A stretch of DNA of 64,000 nucleotides, from assembly GCA_022414725.1 (NCBI GenBank), contig CM039463.1:92379247-92443246 (forward strand). Direction: 5' to 3'. Under the pieces are notes generated by a model. That model saw nothing but the letters and a program-made list of their open reading frames with translations, made no database searches and was not told the origin of the DNA. Shown here piece by piece: positions 46,316 through 58,100 of this stretch. The position numbers and the translations under genes were made by a program. Source of the stretch: Microglena sp. YARC (lineage: Eukaryota; Chlorophyta; Chlorophyceae; Chlamydomonadales; Chlamydomonadaceae). How positions within the stretch are numbered: position 1 is the first letter of the stretch; the number at the start of each line of letters is the position of its first letter.

Positions 46316-46989
46316 CTGGACAAGTCTTTAAACTGTATAATATGCTCACTGTGATCCCAGGTTTCCGTGGGTATTGCACAGGAGGGACTTGGAATTGGAA
46401 GACGGTGAGCAACCCAGAGGTGGCTGAAAAACCATATAACAATCCAAATATGACCCACTTGGTAAAATAAGGTCAACGGGTGAAGCTTCTCAACTCAATG
46501 GTTCATACCCCCAAACTCCCAAACCTGAGCAATTGCACTACGTACGCAGAGTGTCATGACGTGGTGTAGTAGCGTTTATACAACCCATGTTTTCTCTGTC
46601 TGCAGACAGTGAGCAGCCTGAATGCTGATAGACCATGCTATCAAACTCGAACTTAAACTGCACCCCCAGCCTGCTACAATACCAGTCATGACAGTTGTGT
46701 ATTTTACTTCCCAACTGCCTGGCTAGTGGTGGACTGTATGAATCATAATCTGTGTGGTCAATCTCTTCCTGGTTCCAAGATTATCGTGCGATATATCATA
46801 CTATATATTGCACAATATAGATACCCACAATATCGTACTTGCCAACCCTATTCATGCAACATGATAAAATCACAGCCAATCCAGCGCTTGTAGTCTAGCA
46901 TGCTTCATGGGAGCCAATGCTCACTGTAACTCAGGTAACCAGCCACTGGAACCCCCAAAATCATTTGTTTTAAAGGATCGGATAAAGAT

Positions 46990-47415
46990 TCTTGGCGAAT
47001 GAACCTGACAGTTTAGCAGGTTCAGTAGAATCCATCAACCTGACAGGTCCGCTGTTCGAGCCCTTGCCAGGTTCCCAGATTTCAGCATTGAAAGAGGCTA
47101 ATAACTTTGCTCCGTGCTTTCGCACGGTAGTCCAATCCAGCGCTTGTAGCCTAGCATGCTTATTGGGCTTGTGGTGCTACTTGCATGCTCTACTTATACT
47201 ACTCATTGGAAACTTCGCATGGGTGAGGCCCAGTCATCAATCTGTCTGCCGCCTTGAAAGAGGCCAAGAACTTTCCTACGTGCTATTGCACGGTAGTCCG
47301 TGCTCAGACGCTGTAGCGGTCTCCGTAAGTAATACCCACAGTAACCTTCCCCAGTGCAAGCAAACGGGAACGTTCCTTCAACTTCGCCCAAAGGCAAAGC
47401 GTAACAATTACCATT
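46990..47415 (+). mobile_element. Retroposon family with GGCGTA end, copy 2
   Basis: Shares with 24060-24475 the B-box-like CTGTTCGAGCCCTTGCC, GCACGGTAGTCC segments and the GCAAGCAAACGGGAACG tail. The GAAAGAGGC...CACGGTAGTCC part is present twice (about 47090-47135 and 47255-47300), so this copy is internally duplicated. Confidence 0.5.
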
Positions 47416-47431
47416 CTTTCAGCCCCGGTAA

Positions 47432-50400
47432 TCAATCTTGCACACCTCCCTCAGCCTCCATTCTCTCTTTCTCATCATCTTGCATGATCCCGACAATAGC
47501 TCGCTGGGTTCTTCGCTCTAGTTTGTCCAGTTTGTCTTGAACATCTGCAAGGAGGAAGATCGTGAGACTAAAAAAAAGATAACGCCTGGAGGGGCCTGGT
47601 GTTAAGGGGACCCTCCCGTGCGCCACAGCTGGGGAAGGTCACCATGGCAGACATAGTAAGTGTCATGAGAATTATAATTAAATGAACACTGTAGCACAAA
47701 CTCAGGGCCCCCGTCAGTAAAACGATTGTTTAGGGTTCAGATCATCAATGCTTTTTCTTTTGGAGCCCTTTCTACCACGGTTGGGCAAGTCCCTTTAGCC
47801 TATTTGGCCTACCCCTGGACTGTAACATACATCTGCAAGGAGGACGGTCGTGAGAAGGTGCCTTCCAGGCTGATGACACAATACACCAAATATATTGGTC
47901 AAGGTTGAGGTTGGCATAATGAGTCCAGAAGCAGTAAGATCATCTGCACCAGTAACATTGAACCACAACTTTCTGAATGCGGTGGTGGTGTGGTGGTGGT
48001 GCAGTGCTGTGTGGGGATGGCTGGCCCCTCCATGAGGCAGCCACTGGGCTAAGCCCCCAATATTTCAACAGTACTGGAAAGCTGATTCTGTCAGCTTCAA
48101 GATGCACTATGTTGAAGTAGGTTTAGCTGGCGGGCAAGGTAGGGGAGCTGCCTAGAAGCTGCTGCTGGTTGCTGCAATGAAAAGGTTTGGTGCGAAGTAT
48201 CAAAGCACAGATATGAAGGGGCTTACACTCATTTTTTTATTAGTTGTGAAAGAATTTTCACCCCAGGAGGTGGGTCTCCCAACACAAGCAGCGACACCAG
48301 GATTCAGTTCTAACAGCGTTGCCAATGTATGGATATTTAAGATATCGTATTGATATAACACAAAAGAGGGCCTCACGATATATGGAGTATGAAGATATCG
48401 CATTAATGCCGCACATTTTAGGGGTTCACAATGTATGGACGATTAAAATATCGTATTCATACAAAAATGGGGGGCTTACAATGTATGGATGATTAAGATA
48501 CCGTATTAATATAACACCCATGAGGGGCTCACGATGTATGGAGTATTAACATAACACACATGAGGGGCTCACGATGTATGGAGTATTAATATAACACACA
48601 TGAGGGGCTCATGATGTATGGAGTATTAATATTTTGTATTGATATAACAGATTTGAGGGCCTCGCAATGTATGGACGATTCAGATATTGTATTAATACAA
48701 AAATGAGGGGCTCATGATGTATGGAGTATTAAGATGCTGTATTAATATAATGCATTTGAAGGGCTCGTGAATGAAGACAAGTCCTATGCAGCATCGTTAG
48801 CGACGTGAAAAATTTGAGGAGAGTCTGCAGCGGAACGACAGGTGGCAATAGACTGGAGCTGACCGAAGCCAGTTAGCTATGAGACTGTTGGCTGACGTGT
48901 CAGGCTTCGTCTCGGGGGGTCGGTCGGTCGGACGGACAAATGGGTAACCCTGGGGGCTCCTGCCCCCGACAAGGGGGGGCTCCGCCACTATTGTGCATGG
49001 ATTTATATGGAACATCAATTTATCAAAACAAACACTTGAAGGGCTCAGTTACCATACATTGATAATGATGATTACATTTTTCCTGGTGCCCTACTGGACT
49101 CCAAATGTGCTTGACGGAGTATGTTAGTATGTTAGTGGATAATCAATTCGGGAATCAATTCATCATACATCACATTTGAGGGGATCAGACGCACAATGCA
49201 ACAAGTTCGATGCAGCGTCGCCTGCGACGCTAAAAAATGGCGGAGAGTGATCGCGAGGGAGCGTCAGGTGGCAACGGAAGAGAGTTAGTTACGAGGCCGT
49301 TGGCTGACGTGTCGGGCTTCATCACGGTCAGACGGATGGATGGATGGATGGATGGTTGGATGGATGGACGGACAAATGGGTAACCCTGGGGGCTCCCGCC
49401 CCCCAGAAGGGGGGGCTCCGCCAAAAAAACAGATGTTGCAAGATGCTCAATCAAATGTTAGACAATTACATGTTAGACAATTGGTGGGGTACTGTGTGTG
49501 TGTATGTGGGGGGAGTTGCTAGACATGTGGGGTGGGGGTGGGGTGGGGTGGAGGTATGCCAAGACGTGTGGGGTGGGGGTGGGGGGGTATGTGTGTGTGT
49601 GAACTCCATTTTATTTCAAAATGAAGTCCAACAATTTTTGTAATTTTATCATTTTTCCTGGCGCACCCCAGCCCCCTGGGTTATCATGGGGGGTCACCCC
49701 CTAGATTAAAGGGGTGTGTGGGGGGGTGTGTAGGGTGGAGTGGGTTGGGTTGTGGGTTGGGTTGGGGTAGGTTGGGTTGGGTTGGGTTGGGGTAGGTTGG
49801 GTTAAGGTGTGGGTTGGGTTGGGTTTGGGGTAATACAAAGTGCTATCTAATTTGCGTGTTTGGAAGGGTCAACACAATGGGTACCTTTTGCCCATTTTGC
49901 ACTTACAGTTTTAAATACACACATTACACCCACCACGCTTCAGATCCCAGTTTGCTTCCTTGGGTGCTACATAGAGGAGCAGCTCATTAGGTAACTTTTG
50001 CCTGTTGTACACTAGCAGTTTTACATACACACATTACACTCACAACGCTTGAGATCCCAGTTTGCTTTCTTGGGTGCTTTGTTGAGGAGCAGCTTTTAAG
50101 GTACTTTTTGCCTGGAGTGCACTAGCAGTTTTACAAACACACATTACACCCACCACGCTTGAGATCACAGTTTGCTTCCTTGGGTGCTTTGTTGAGGAGC
50201 AGCTTTTAAGGTACTTTTTGCCTGGAGTGCACTAGCAGTTTTACAAACACACATTACACCCACCACGCTTGAGATCCCAGTTTGCTTCCTTGGGTGCTTT
50301 GTTGAGGAGCAGCTTTTAAGGTACTTTTTGCCTGGAGTGCACTAGCAGTTTTACAAACACACATTACACCCACCACGCTTGAGATCCCAGTTTGCTTTCT

Positions 50401-50577
50401 TGGGTGCTTCGTTGAGGAGAAGCTTTGAAAGTACCTTTTGCCTGTTGTGCACTAGCAGTTTTACAAACACACATTTCACCCACCACGCTTGAGATCCCAG
50501 TTCGCTTTCTTGGGTGCTACATTGAGGAGTAGTTCCTGCAAGGGACCCAAATGAGAGAGGGAGGGAAAAATGAGAAT

Positions 50578-50612
<35 letters not shown>

Positions 50613-51322
50613 TTGAGAGGGGGAGGAAAATCCAAGTTCAGGATCAGTGGTTGGCCCCAGTCCAAGCAAACGGGTCGGCCCCCTCAACCCCACGCCTCGT
50701 TGTAAGGCGTACTATTTATTTATTGATTTATTTGTGTATATATTTATGCATTCATTTAGTTACCCAAGTCCAGGTAGTTTATTTATGTATACATGGTCAC
50801 TTTGAACTAGTCAGACTGCCGGCATCATATGATATCGTATGATGACATGATATCATATGATATTGTTTTGCTGTTCCCTAGTTACAATTATAGTTTGGGT
50901 TGATTAGTTGTAAAACGGAATCTATACCCACACACAATAAAATCAGACATACCCAAGGAAGCATGACTCACCGATGTACAAAGAGCTCAGCCCCCCCCCC
51001 CCCCCCCCTTCCCCCCTCCATTAGCCCCCCCTATCAACCCTAACAGCCCCCCCCCCCCTTCCCCCCTCCATTAGCCCCCCTATCAACCCTAACAGCCCCC
51101 CCCCCCCCCCCCCTTCCCCCCTCCATTAGCCCCCCCCTATCAACCCTAACAGCCCCCCCCCCCCCCCCCCCCCTTCCCCCCTCCATTAGCCCCCCTATCA
51201 ACCCTAACAGCCCCCCCCCCCCCCCCCTTCCCCCCTCCATTAGCCCCCCCCTATCAACCCTAACAGCCCCCCCCCCCCCCCCTTCCCCCTCCATTAGCCC
51301 CCCCCCTATCAACCCTAAACAG

Positions 51323-51359
<37 letters not shown>

Positions 51360-54306
51360 ATCCACCCCTACCTCCCCTCCCCCCTTCAATCAGTCTATTC
51401 CTCTTGGTGTGCTCCCTGGTTTATGTTGGAATCGCACAGTGGCGGGGGGGGGGGGGGCTTGTAATTGGAAGACAGTGAGCAGCAGGGTGACTGAGGATGA
51501 GCAGAGTTGGCTGGAAATCCATGGAACAAGTCAAGTCAAGTCAAGTCATGTCAAGTGAAGTGAAGTGAAGTGAAGTGAAGTGAAGTGAAGTCATGTCATG
51601 TCATGTCATGTCATGTCAAGTCAAGTAGGACGGTAGTGTGGAGACTACCTCCGACCGCAGACTATGAACTGCCAGAAGGCTGATGGACCATGTAATCAAC
51701 CCACCCACTCACCCAATCAACCGAAAAGACCCCCACCTACCCACCCCACCCATCCAACCAATCCCCCCCCCACCCAACCCACCCACCCATCCAACCAAAA
51801 TGACCCCCCCAACCCCCACCCATCCAACCAAAAACAACCCCTCACCCAACCTACCCTTCCAATCAATAAACTCAAACTTCTCCTTCACAACTGCGATTAA
51901 AAGCCTTGTCAGATCTAAAGATCTATCAGCTGACATGACCCCCCACTCATCCCCCCCACCCTTTCCCCCTTCATTAGCCACACTCTATCAACCCTAACAG
52001 CTCCTCCCCCCCCACCCCCATCCCCCCTTCCATCAGTCCCCATCAATCCTATCAGCTAACAAGACCCCCGACACAACACACCCCACCCCTTCCCTCCTTC
52101 ACCAGCCCCACCCTATCAACCCTAACAGCTCCTCCCCCCCCACCCCATCCCCCCTTCCATCAGTCCCCATCAATCCTATCAGCTAACAAGACCCCCCACA
52201 CACACCCCACCCCTTCCCCCCTTCATCAGCCCCACCCTATCAACCCTAACAGCTCATCGCCCCCCCACCACACACACACACCACCACCACCTCTTCCATC
52301 AGTCCCCATCAGTCCTATCAGCTGACATTACCCCACCACCATGAGCCCTTCATTCGGCTCCATAAGTAGTTAAAGCAGCTCACATCCCCCACCAGTCCTG
52401 ATCATCGACATTACCCAACCACCATCACACCCACCACCATCACACCACCACCATCATACCACCACCACAAGCCTTTCATTTGGCTCCATAAGCAGTTAAG
52501 GCAGTTAAAGCAGCCCACATCATCCCCCACCAGTCCTGATCATCAACATTACCCCACCACCATCACACCGTCACCACAACCACCACCATCACACCACCAC
52601 CACCAGAACCACCATACCACAACCACCAACCCAAGCAGCTCACATCATCCCCCACCAGTCCTAATCATCGACATTACCCGACCACCATCACACCAGCACC
52701 ATAACCACCACCACGCCAACACCACCACAACCATCACACCACCACCAGATCCACCATACCACCACCACCACCCCAAGCAGCTCACATCATCCCCACCAGT
52801 CCTGATCATCGACATACCCCAACCACCATCACAGCATCACCACAACCACCACCATCGCACCACAATCACCATCACACCACCACCACCCCCACCCCAAGCA
52901 GCTCACATCATCCCCCACTAGTCCCAATCATCGACATTACCCGACCACAATCACCACCACCACCACCACCACCACCCCAAGCAGCTCACATCATCCCCCA
53001 TCAGTCCCAATCATCGCCGCACCTCTTCATTGGTGTCTTGTTCCTATTTGTCTACGACGGGCTCAACAAACTTGGGTACTACCACCACACCACCACCTCC
53101 ACCACCACACCACCACCGTCGCCACAAGCAGCTCACAGCACCCCCCATTAATCCCAATCATCTGCGCACCTCTTAATTGGATTCCTGTTTGTCTAACAAC
53201 AGACTCAACAAACTTGGGTACTACTACCACACCACTACCACCACCACATCACCACCACCATCACAAGCAGCTCACATCATCCCCCATCAATCCCAATCAT
53301 CTGCGCACCTCCTCATTGAAAACCTTTCCCTGTTTGTTTACAAGGGTCTCAATAAACTTGGGTACTACCCCCACACCACCACCATCACCACACCACCACC
53401 GCCACAAGCAGTTCACATCATCCCCCATCAATTCCAATCATCTACGCACCTCTTGATTGGATTCCTGTTCCTGCTTGTCTACAACAGGCTCAACAAACTT
53501 AGGTACTACTGCTGGTGCAACCTGCGGATAATAACAGGTGTGGTGGTGGTGGTGTGTGTAGTGGTGGTGGTGCGTGTGGTGTGTATAGTGGTGGTGGTGT
53601 GTGTAGTGGTGGTGGTGTGTGTGGTGTGTGTGGTGGTGGTGGTGGTGTGTGTAGTGGTGGTGGTGCATGTGGTGTGTGTGATGGGTTCAGGGTTTAGGGT
53701 TTAACCCTAAACGGGCTCAAAAACTTGAGTTACTAAGCCCATGCCAGGAGAGGGTGAAGTTATGAATTGAGGAATGTGGTCATGCATGTGTGAGGGGAGC
53801 AAAGGAAACGCCTATGCAGTGTTTAAAACAAAACTAAGCTGAAGCACAGGTCATATATTGCAAACCCTGTCTGAAGGTCAAGCTGTAAGTATTCCAGCCC
53901 GGGTCCAGTGTCCCTTCAGCTATGGTTTCAGTTCACTTTCACGGCAGCTAAAATACCATGCTTATGGGTAGCAGCTCATGGCAGCTAAAATACAATGCTA
54001 ATTGGTAGCAGCTCATGGCAGCTAGCAGTCAGACTAGCAGCACAGGGTCTCTAGATTTCATAATATCCGCATTCTGCTGATATTGGGTCAGAAGCAAGTT
54101 ACGATCGCGCAGGTGGTACTCGCAGGATTCTAACTCACCACTTCATGCTCGATTTTGTCGTCCTTCACTATATAATTTCGGAACTTCAACACAGGGGCTT
54201 CGGGCTCCGGTTCCGGATCTCTCGTTGAAGGCTCATTCGCTTCCGCAGTAGCCGCAGCTTGCTTTAGCGCCTTTAATCGCTCCTTCCTAGCTTTTGCATC
54301 CTCCAT
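47432..54306 (-). CDS. CCDC12: Spliceosomal cwf18 / CCDC12-family protein
   Basis: Complete four-exon gene, 134 residues. Exons: 54139-54306, 53450-53521, 50484-50535, 47432-47544, with GT-AG borders; phases 0, 0 and 1 agree. Exon 1 encodes RKERLKALKQAA, an acidic Pro/Glu linker and KFRNYIVKDDK; exon 2 VAPAVVPKFVEPVV; exon 3 NVAPKKANWDLKR; exon 4 DVQDKLDKLERRTQRAI, then an acidic end and stop. The order RKERLKAL, FRNY, P-fE-P, APkK-nWDLkRD, KLdKLErRTQrAi matches the cwf18 domain (human CCDC12, fission yeast Cwf18), a nuclear component of the activated spliceosome. Its C-terminal half should be coiled coil. The start is the first ATG of a frame with immediate homology. Introns of 0.6, 2.9 and 2.9 kb hold tandem arrays. 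CCDC12 is the human symbol. Confidence 0.92.
47578..47680 (-). mobile_element. Isolated non-LTR 3' tail (CCDC12 intron 3)
   Basis: The reverse complement matches 60430-60530: TATGTCTGCCATGGTGACC, GCTG, then CCAGGCGTTATC and a T run. Severely 5'-truncated insertion close to CCDC12 exon 4. Confidence 0.75.
47826..47852 (-). repeat. Copy of CCDC12 exon-4 acceptor junction
   Basis: ACATCTGCAAGGAGGACGGTCGTGAG-like sequence here repeats 47541-47566, which is the acceptor and first bases of exon 4. It lies about 285 bp upstream in the intron, separated by two retroposon tails. Confidence 0.65.
48200..49195 (-). repeat. 59-bp array GATGTATGGAGTATTAA (CCDC12 intron 3)
   Basis: About nine units of GAGGGGCTCACGATGTATGG plus AGTATTAAGATATCGTATTA, interrupted by dispersed elements at 48247-48330, 48776-48985 and 49055-49115. 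On the minus strand each unit has a GTGAGCCCC or GTAAGCCCC donor-like sequence. Confidence 0.75.
48776..49425 (+). mobile_element. SINE-like 200-bp family, copies 5 and 6
   Basis: Copy 5 spans 48776-48985 and copy 6 spans 49202-49425, both in CCDC12 intron 3 and both interrupting the 59-bp array. Copy 6 contains an expanded (GATG)n run at about 49334-49368. Confidence 0.6.
49930..50483 (-). repeat. Exact 110-bp array of CCDC12 exon-3 donor copies
   Basis: Five copies of the exon-3 3' part (APKKANWDLKR) plus GTGGGTG donor start at about 49934, 50044, 50154, 50264 and 50374, spaced 110 bp, with the intact exon at 50484 continuing the same period. Each unit is about 50 bases of exon-like and 60 of intron sequence (TTTTACAAACACACATTACA). 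Confidence 0.9.
50536..52330. other. CCDC12 intron 2, left part
   Basis: Holds a poly-G run (50581-50610), a retroposon tail (50655-50730), a truncated MITE (50787-50880), an array of about 57 bp (TATCAACCCTAACAGCCCCC, about 50990-51330, resumed 51960-52260), a long poly-C (51326-51359) and a pentanucleotide GTCAA/GTGAA/GTCAT array (51530-51630). No exon seen. Confidence 0.6.
50787..50880. mobile_element. MITE family 1, truncated copy f
   Basis: Only the right half is present (core AGTCAGACTGCCGGCATCAT, end GCTGTTCCCTA). The left part is missing, so no target duplication can be read. Confidence 0.65.
52330..53020. repeat. GCAGCTCACATCATCCCCCA array (CCDC12 intron 2)
   Basis: Seven to eight units of about 100-130 bp share AGCAGCTCACATCATCCCCC, AGTCCTGATCATCGACATTA and a CCACCA-rich filler. 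It grades into the exon-2 donor copies to its right. Confidence 0.75.
53020..53449 (-). repeat. Exon-2 donor copies of CCDC12
   Basis: Three partial copies of exon 2 (KFVEPVVDKQ-like region, ending in GTGCGCA-type donors) at about 53021-53090, 53170-53223 and 53309-53367, spaced about 140 bp. The intact exon is at 53450-53521. Confidence 0.82.
53522..54138. other. CCDC12 intron 1
   Basis: A GTGGTGGTGGTGTGTGT run at about 53538-53680 directly adjoins exon 2. A palindromic GTTTAGGGTTTAACCCTAAAC motif lies at about 53691-53711. The remainder has two GGCAGCTAAAATAC repeats near 53943 and 53985. Confidence 0.6.
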
Positions 54307-54709
54307 CGGGAAATCTGAATATACGCTTTCCTGACTAAGTGCTCGAATAGTCTCGATTAAGGAAGCTGGCTAAAGACTACGAACGCAACTGTCGCATGCA
54401 AGACAGAAGTCTCGCAACAGTCATAATACGTTGCAATAAGGGTTGGGGGGGCCGGGGGCGGGGGGGGGGGGGGGGGGGGGGGCGGGGGATGTTGGCTTCA
54501 GGGATGCGCACCTGAACATGAATTGGCCGTCTGTCCAGCCCCCCAAATCTATCAATCAAATGGGGACCAGCCCCCCCGGCACCCGGCCAACAATCTCACC
54601 AAGGGTATCAAGGCTAACCTCCCCACCCCGGGTCCCCACCCCCCTGCACACCGAGCAGGCCAACACCACGGGCATATACTCCTCCATGTGGGAGCAAGCC
54701 AACCCCTTC

Positions 54710-55033
54710 TATCAGCTTGAAATCACTCCGGTAGAGTGGACAGTAGATTAAAGCAGCGGAACAGACGCACCAATCTATACACGGAGACAAGGATAACGTT
54801 ACAGACACAGGAGACCCATAAAGGGGCACCTGTGGTGAAAGGAGGCGGTAGACAGGAACCTAACAGGGTACAGATCAGACCGGAGACGTAGGTGACAGGA
54901 AGCTGCCACTGAGTCATCTCAAGATGACTCAGTCCCACGGGAAGCTGGCTCAGGAGAGCCGATAGTTCTAAGGGAGTACATAAGTAGTCACCAAGTCATA
55001 AAACGCGTGAGAGCACCGCTATACATGCTGATA
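54710..55033 (-). repeat. Copia 3' LTR
   Basis: 324 bp, TATCAGC...GCTGATA, the same as 59337-59660 over its whole length as read by eye. It contains the palindrome GAGTCATCTCAAGATGACTC. Confidence 0.93.
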
Positions 55034-55425
55034 CTCCACCTATGACACAGGTGACATACAATAGTACTACTCCACCTATGGCACTGGTGACATAGAACTA
55101 TATGTAACAAATTAAAAAAAAAAAAATCAAAGAACTCCGGAAAAAAAATCGAGAGAAACTTCAAATGAAACCCGAAGGGTGTAAGGGAAGGTATGAAGCA
55201 AGGCAAAGAACCAAAATTTGCCAAGTGGATATAAGAGGACAACTAAATATCAAAGTCGGGTAACAACGGTATAGAAAACCCGATCCGGGAATAGGAACCT
55301 AATGCCAATCAATGATAACTTAAAGAAACTCTAAATGTAACCAAAGAAACCCTAAAATGTAACCAAAAATTCCAGAATACATGTAACCAAAATTCTAGAA
55401 TACATGTAACCAAAAAAAAATTGGT

Positions 55426-58100
55426 TTAAGGAGAAGCAGTCATTCCAAACATGCGAATGAAACGCCAGAACACCATAGGATCAAGGGGCTTGGTGAAGGG
55501 GTCAGCACAGTTGTCCTTAGTGTTAACATAGGCAACATCCACCTGGCCATCCTCCACCAGCTCCTGGATATAGTGATGGATGACATCAATGTGCTTGTTG
55601 CGAGGGAGCAGCTGACAGTCATTGGCCCAGCTCAAGGACCCCAAGTTGTCACCCTGAATGGTGACCAGGTCACAAGGCAGCCCTAGATCAATTCTCAATT
55701 TTTTCAACCATTGCACCTTCGGGCAGTCTGAGACAGGGCCTGATACTCAGCCTCACTGGAGCTAACAGCAACATTGGGTTGCCTTTTGCTCATCCAGTTC
55801 ACAAGGCAGCCTCCAGCAAGCACAGCATAGCCAGTCTGAGATCTCCTGTCAGACCCATCATCAGCAAAGGATGAGTCACTAAAGACAGTAAAAGAGAAAC
55901 CAGGGCTGTGAGTGTAAGTGAGGCCCAGATGGGAATGTTCTCTCAAATACAAAAGCAAGCGCTTGGCTGCAGCCCACAGGGGGGCAGTGGGTTGAGCAGA
56001 AAACCTGGACAGGTAGCTCACAGCAAAAGAAATATCAGGCCTTGTGCAGGTAGCCAGGTACAGCAAAGCCCCCACAAGAGAGAGGTACTGGCTATTAGAG
56101 GCCAGAGGTTCTCCAGGAGGATCAGTGACAGTGCACTTGGCCATGGGAACTGAAAACTTGTGTTTGGTAGCAGCAGTGAGACCAAACTGCTCCACCAGCT
56201 CAACAATGTAGGAGTGCTGGGAGAGGTTGATCTTAACACACCTGCCGTCAGAATCAAGTGTACAAGTCATGTCCAATGAAAGGAACTGGACAGGTACACC
56301 CATTTCCTTGACTTCCCACCCAGCTGCTTCCATAGCCTCGATCAGCAAGGCATACCTATGCAGCTCACTAAAAGCACAGATGAAGTCATCCACATAGGTC
56401 AGGACATAGCTCCACCCACCAGTATAATCCCTCCTGAAATACAGAGCAGGTTCAGCTTTGCACATGGTAAAACCGTGGGCAACCAAAACCTGCTTTACAT
56501 CTTTGCTCCAAGCCCTGGGTGCCTGCTTCAAACCATAAAGAGATTTAATCAGCTTGCACACAAGGGGAACATTGTCAGGACCAAGTTCATGAAAGCCCTC
56601 AGGCTGGTAACAGAACAGGTCCAGACCAGGTTCCAGCGTGGCATTCAAGAATGCAGTCTTGATGTCCAGCTGCCTCACAAACATCTTTCTATGAGTGATG
56701 GCAGCAAGGAGCACACGAAGACCTGCTTTAGAGGAGACGGGGGCATATACATCATGGTAGTCCAGCCCAGGACGTTGCAGAAAACCACGAACTACAAAAC
56801 GAGCTTTAAAACGCAAAGAACCATCAGCCCCATGTTTCTTGACAAATAACCATCTGCCAGATAGAATCCTCTGCCTAGGAGGCTGTGGAGTGAGGACCCA
56901 AGTGCCATGAGCATGGAGGGAGGCCATCTCATCCTTCATAGCCTGCAGCCAGAGATCTCTGTCAGGGTTGGTAGGTAACATTGCAGCTTTATAAGAGAGT
57001 TCAGTAGAGGTAGAAATAAAAGTCCCCACGTACAAGCAGTGTACTTGTACATGGGCAGCGGGGATATCAGCAGTATCAGCAGTAACCGGTAATAAAGCCC
57101 CCAGCGCAGCACTCATGCGTGGTTGAACAAGGCCGGCCTCCTTTGCCTCTAAATCGTCGAAGCCTGGGTACACTAGAACACCCCAGCCATACGCAGTATC
57201 TGACCCGGACCAGTGTTCGAGGTCATCACTCACATCATCTGTGACGGCCACATCGTCGCAATGCCTGGTCCGGTATAAACCACCAGGTATAGCAGGGGGT
57301 GAAGTGATCAACAACTCCCGCGAGCTATCCGAATAGGTGGACGGGGGGTGGCGACTAGTGGGCAGTGGACCTGTACTAGGTTCCACTATGACCCGAGGCT
57401 GTCCTAATCCTACGACTTCACCGACGAAACGTGGCGCAGAGGAAGGCCCGGCGACCCCCTGCGATTCGAATAAATTAGAGCTTGAAGGAACATCAGACTC
57501 CCCCTGGCCCAATGCCGCCGCACGCGATACAGCACCATCATTACCTGGCCTGGGACGCATCGTCATCCCATGACCAGTAAAGCGGTCAACAATCGGGGTT
57601 GGTAAAGGGCCCAGGACATTGTCAGTAGTATCAAGCCCTTTACCGATGATAGCGGCAGGGATGCGAGAAAAATACTGAGATCCATCATTGGGAAAGAGCC
57701 CAGGGATACAGTTATAGCTAAACTGTTCATAGAAGAGCACATCACGACTCTCTACCACCTGGCGCAACTTCGGAACCCAAACAAAATAACCCTTACTCAC
57801 CAGAGAATACCCAACCAGTCTACCAGATAACGCCCTTTCGTCAAGCTTATTGCGCTTCTTCCCATTCACTAAGGTAACATAGCATGGGCACCCGAACACG
57901 CGCAATAACGATACATCAGGTAGAACCCCAAAGAACAACTCGTATAGAGTCTTGTCACCCTGATCGGGCAGCCGGTTACGTAGATAACACACTCGCACTC
58001 TGCTGAGCAATGTATACCATCAATAATTCATGCACAGCCCAACCGATTCTAACCACGCCTCTATACCACTTAACTAAAAAAATCCTTAGCCCTATCAGAA
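55426..58100 (-). pseudogene. Copia pol: integrase C-terminus, RT, RNase H
   Basis: The main frame (58010-55704, 768 residues) starts in the integrase C-terminal part (RVFGCPCYV, GRLVGYSLVSKGY, SRDVLFYEQ). It continues through the RT (GRWLFVKKHG, QLDIKTAFLNA, SLYGLKQAPRAW, YVDD catalytic motif) to RNase H (FSDSSFADDG, SSSEAEYQALS). A frameshift at about 55710 moves the end (NCADPFTKPLDP, stop at 55426) to another frame. Upstream (58010-58100) integrase sequence is present but broken by stops. The polymerase would copy element RNA in particles; this copy cannot make a full Pol. Confidence 0.9.
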
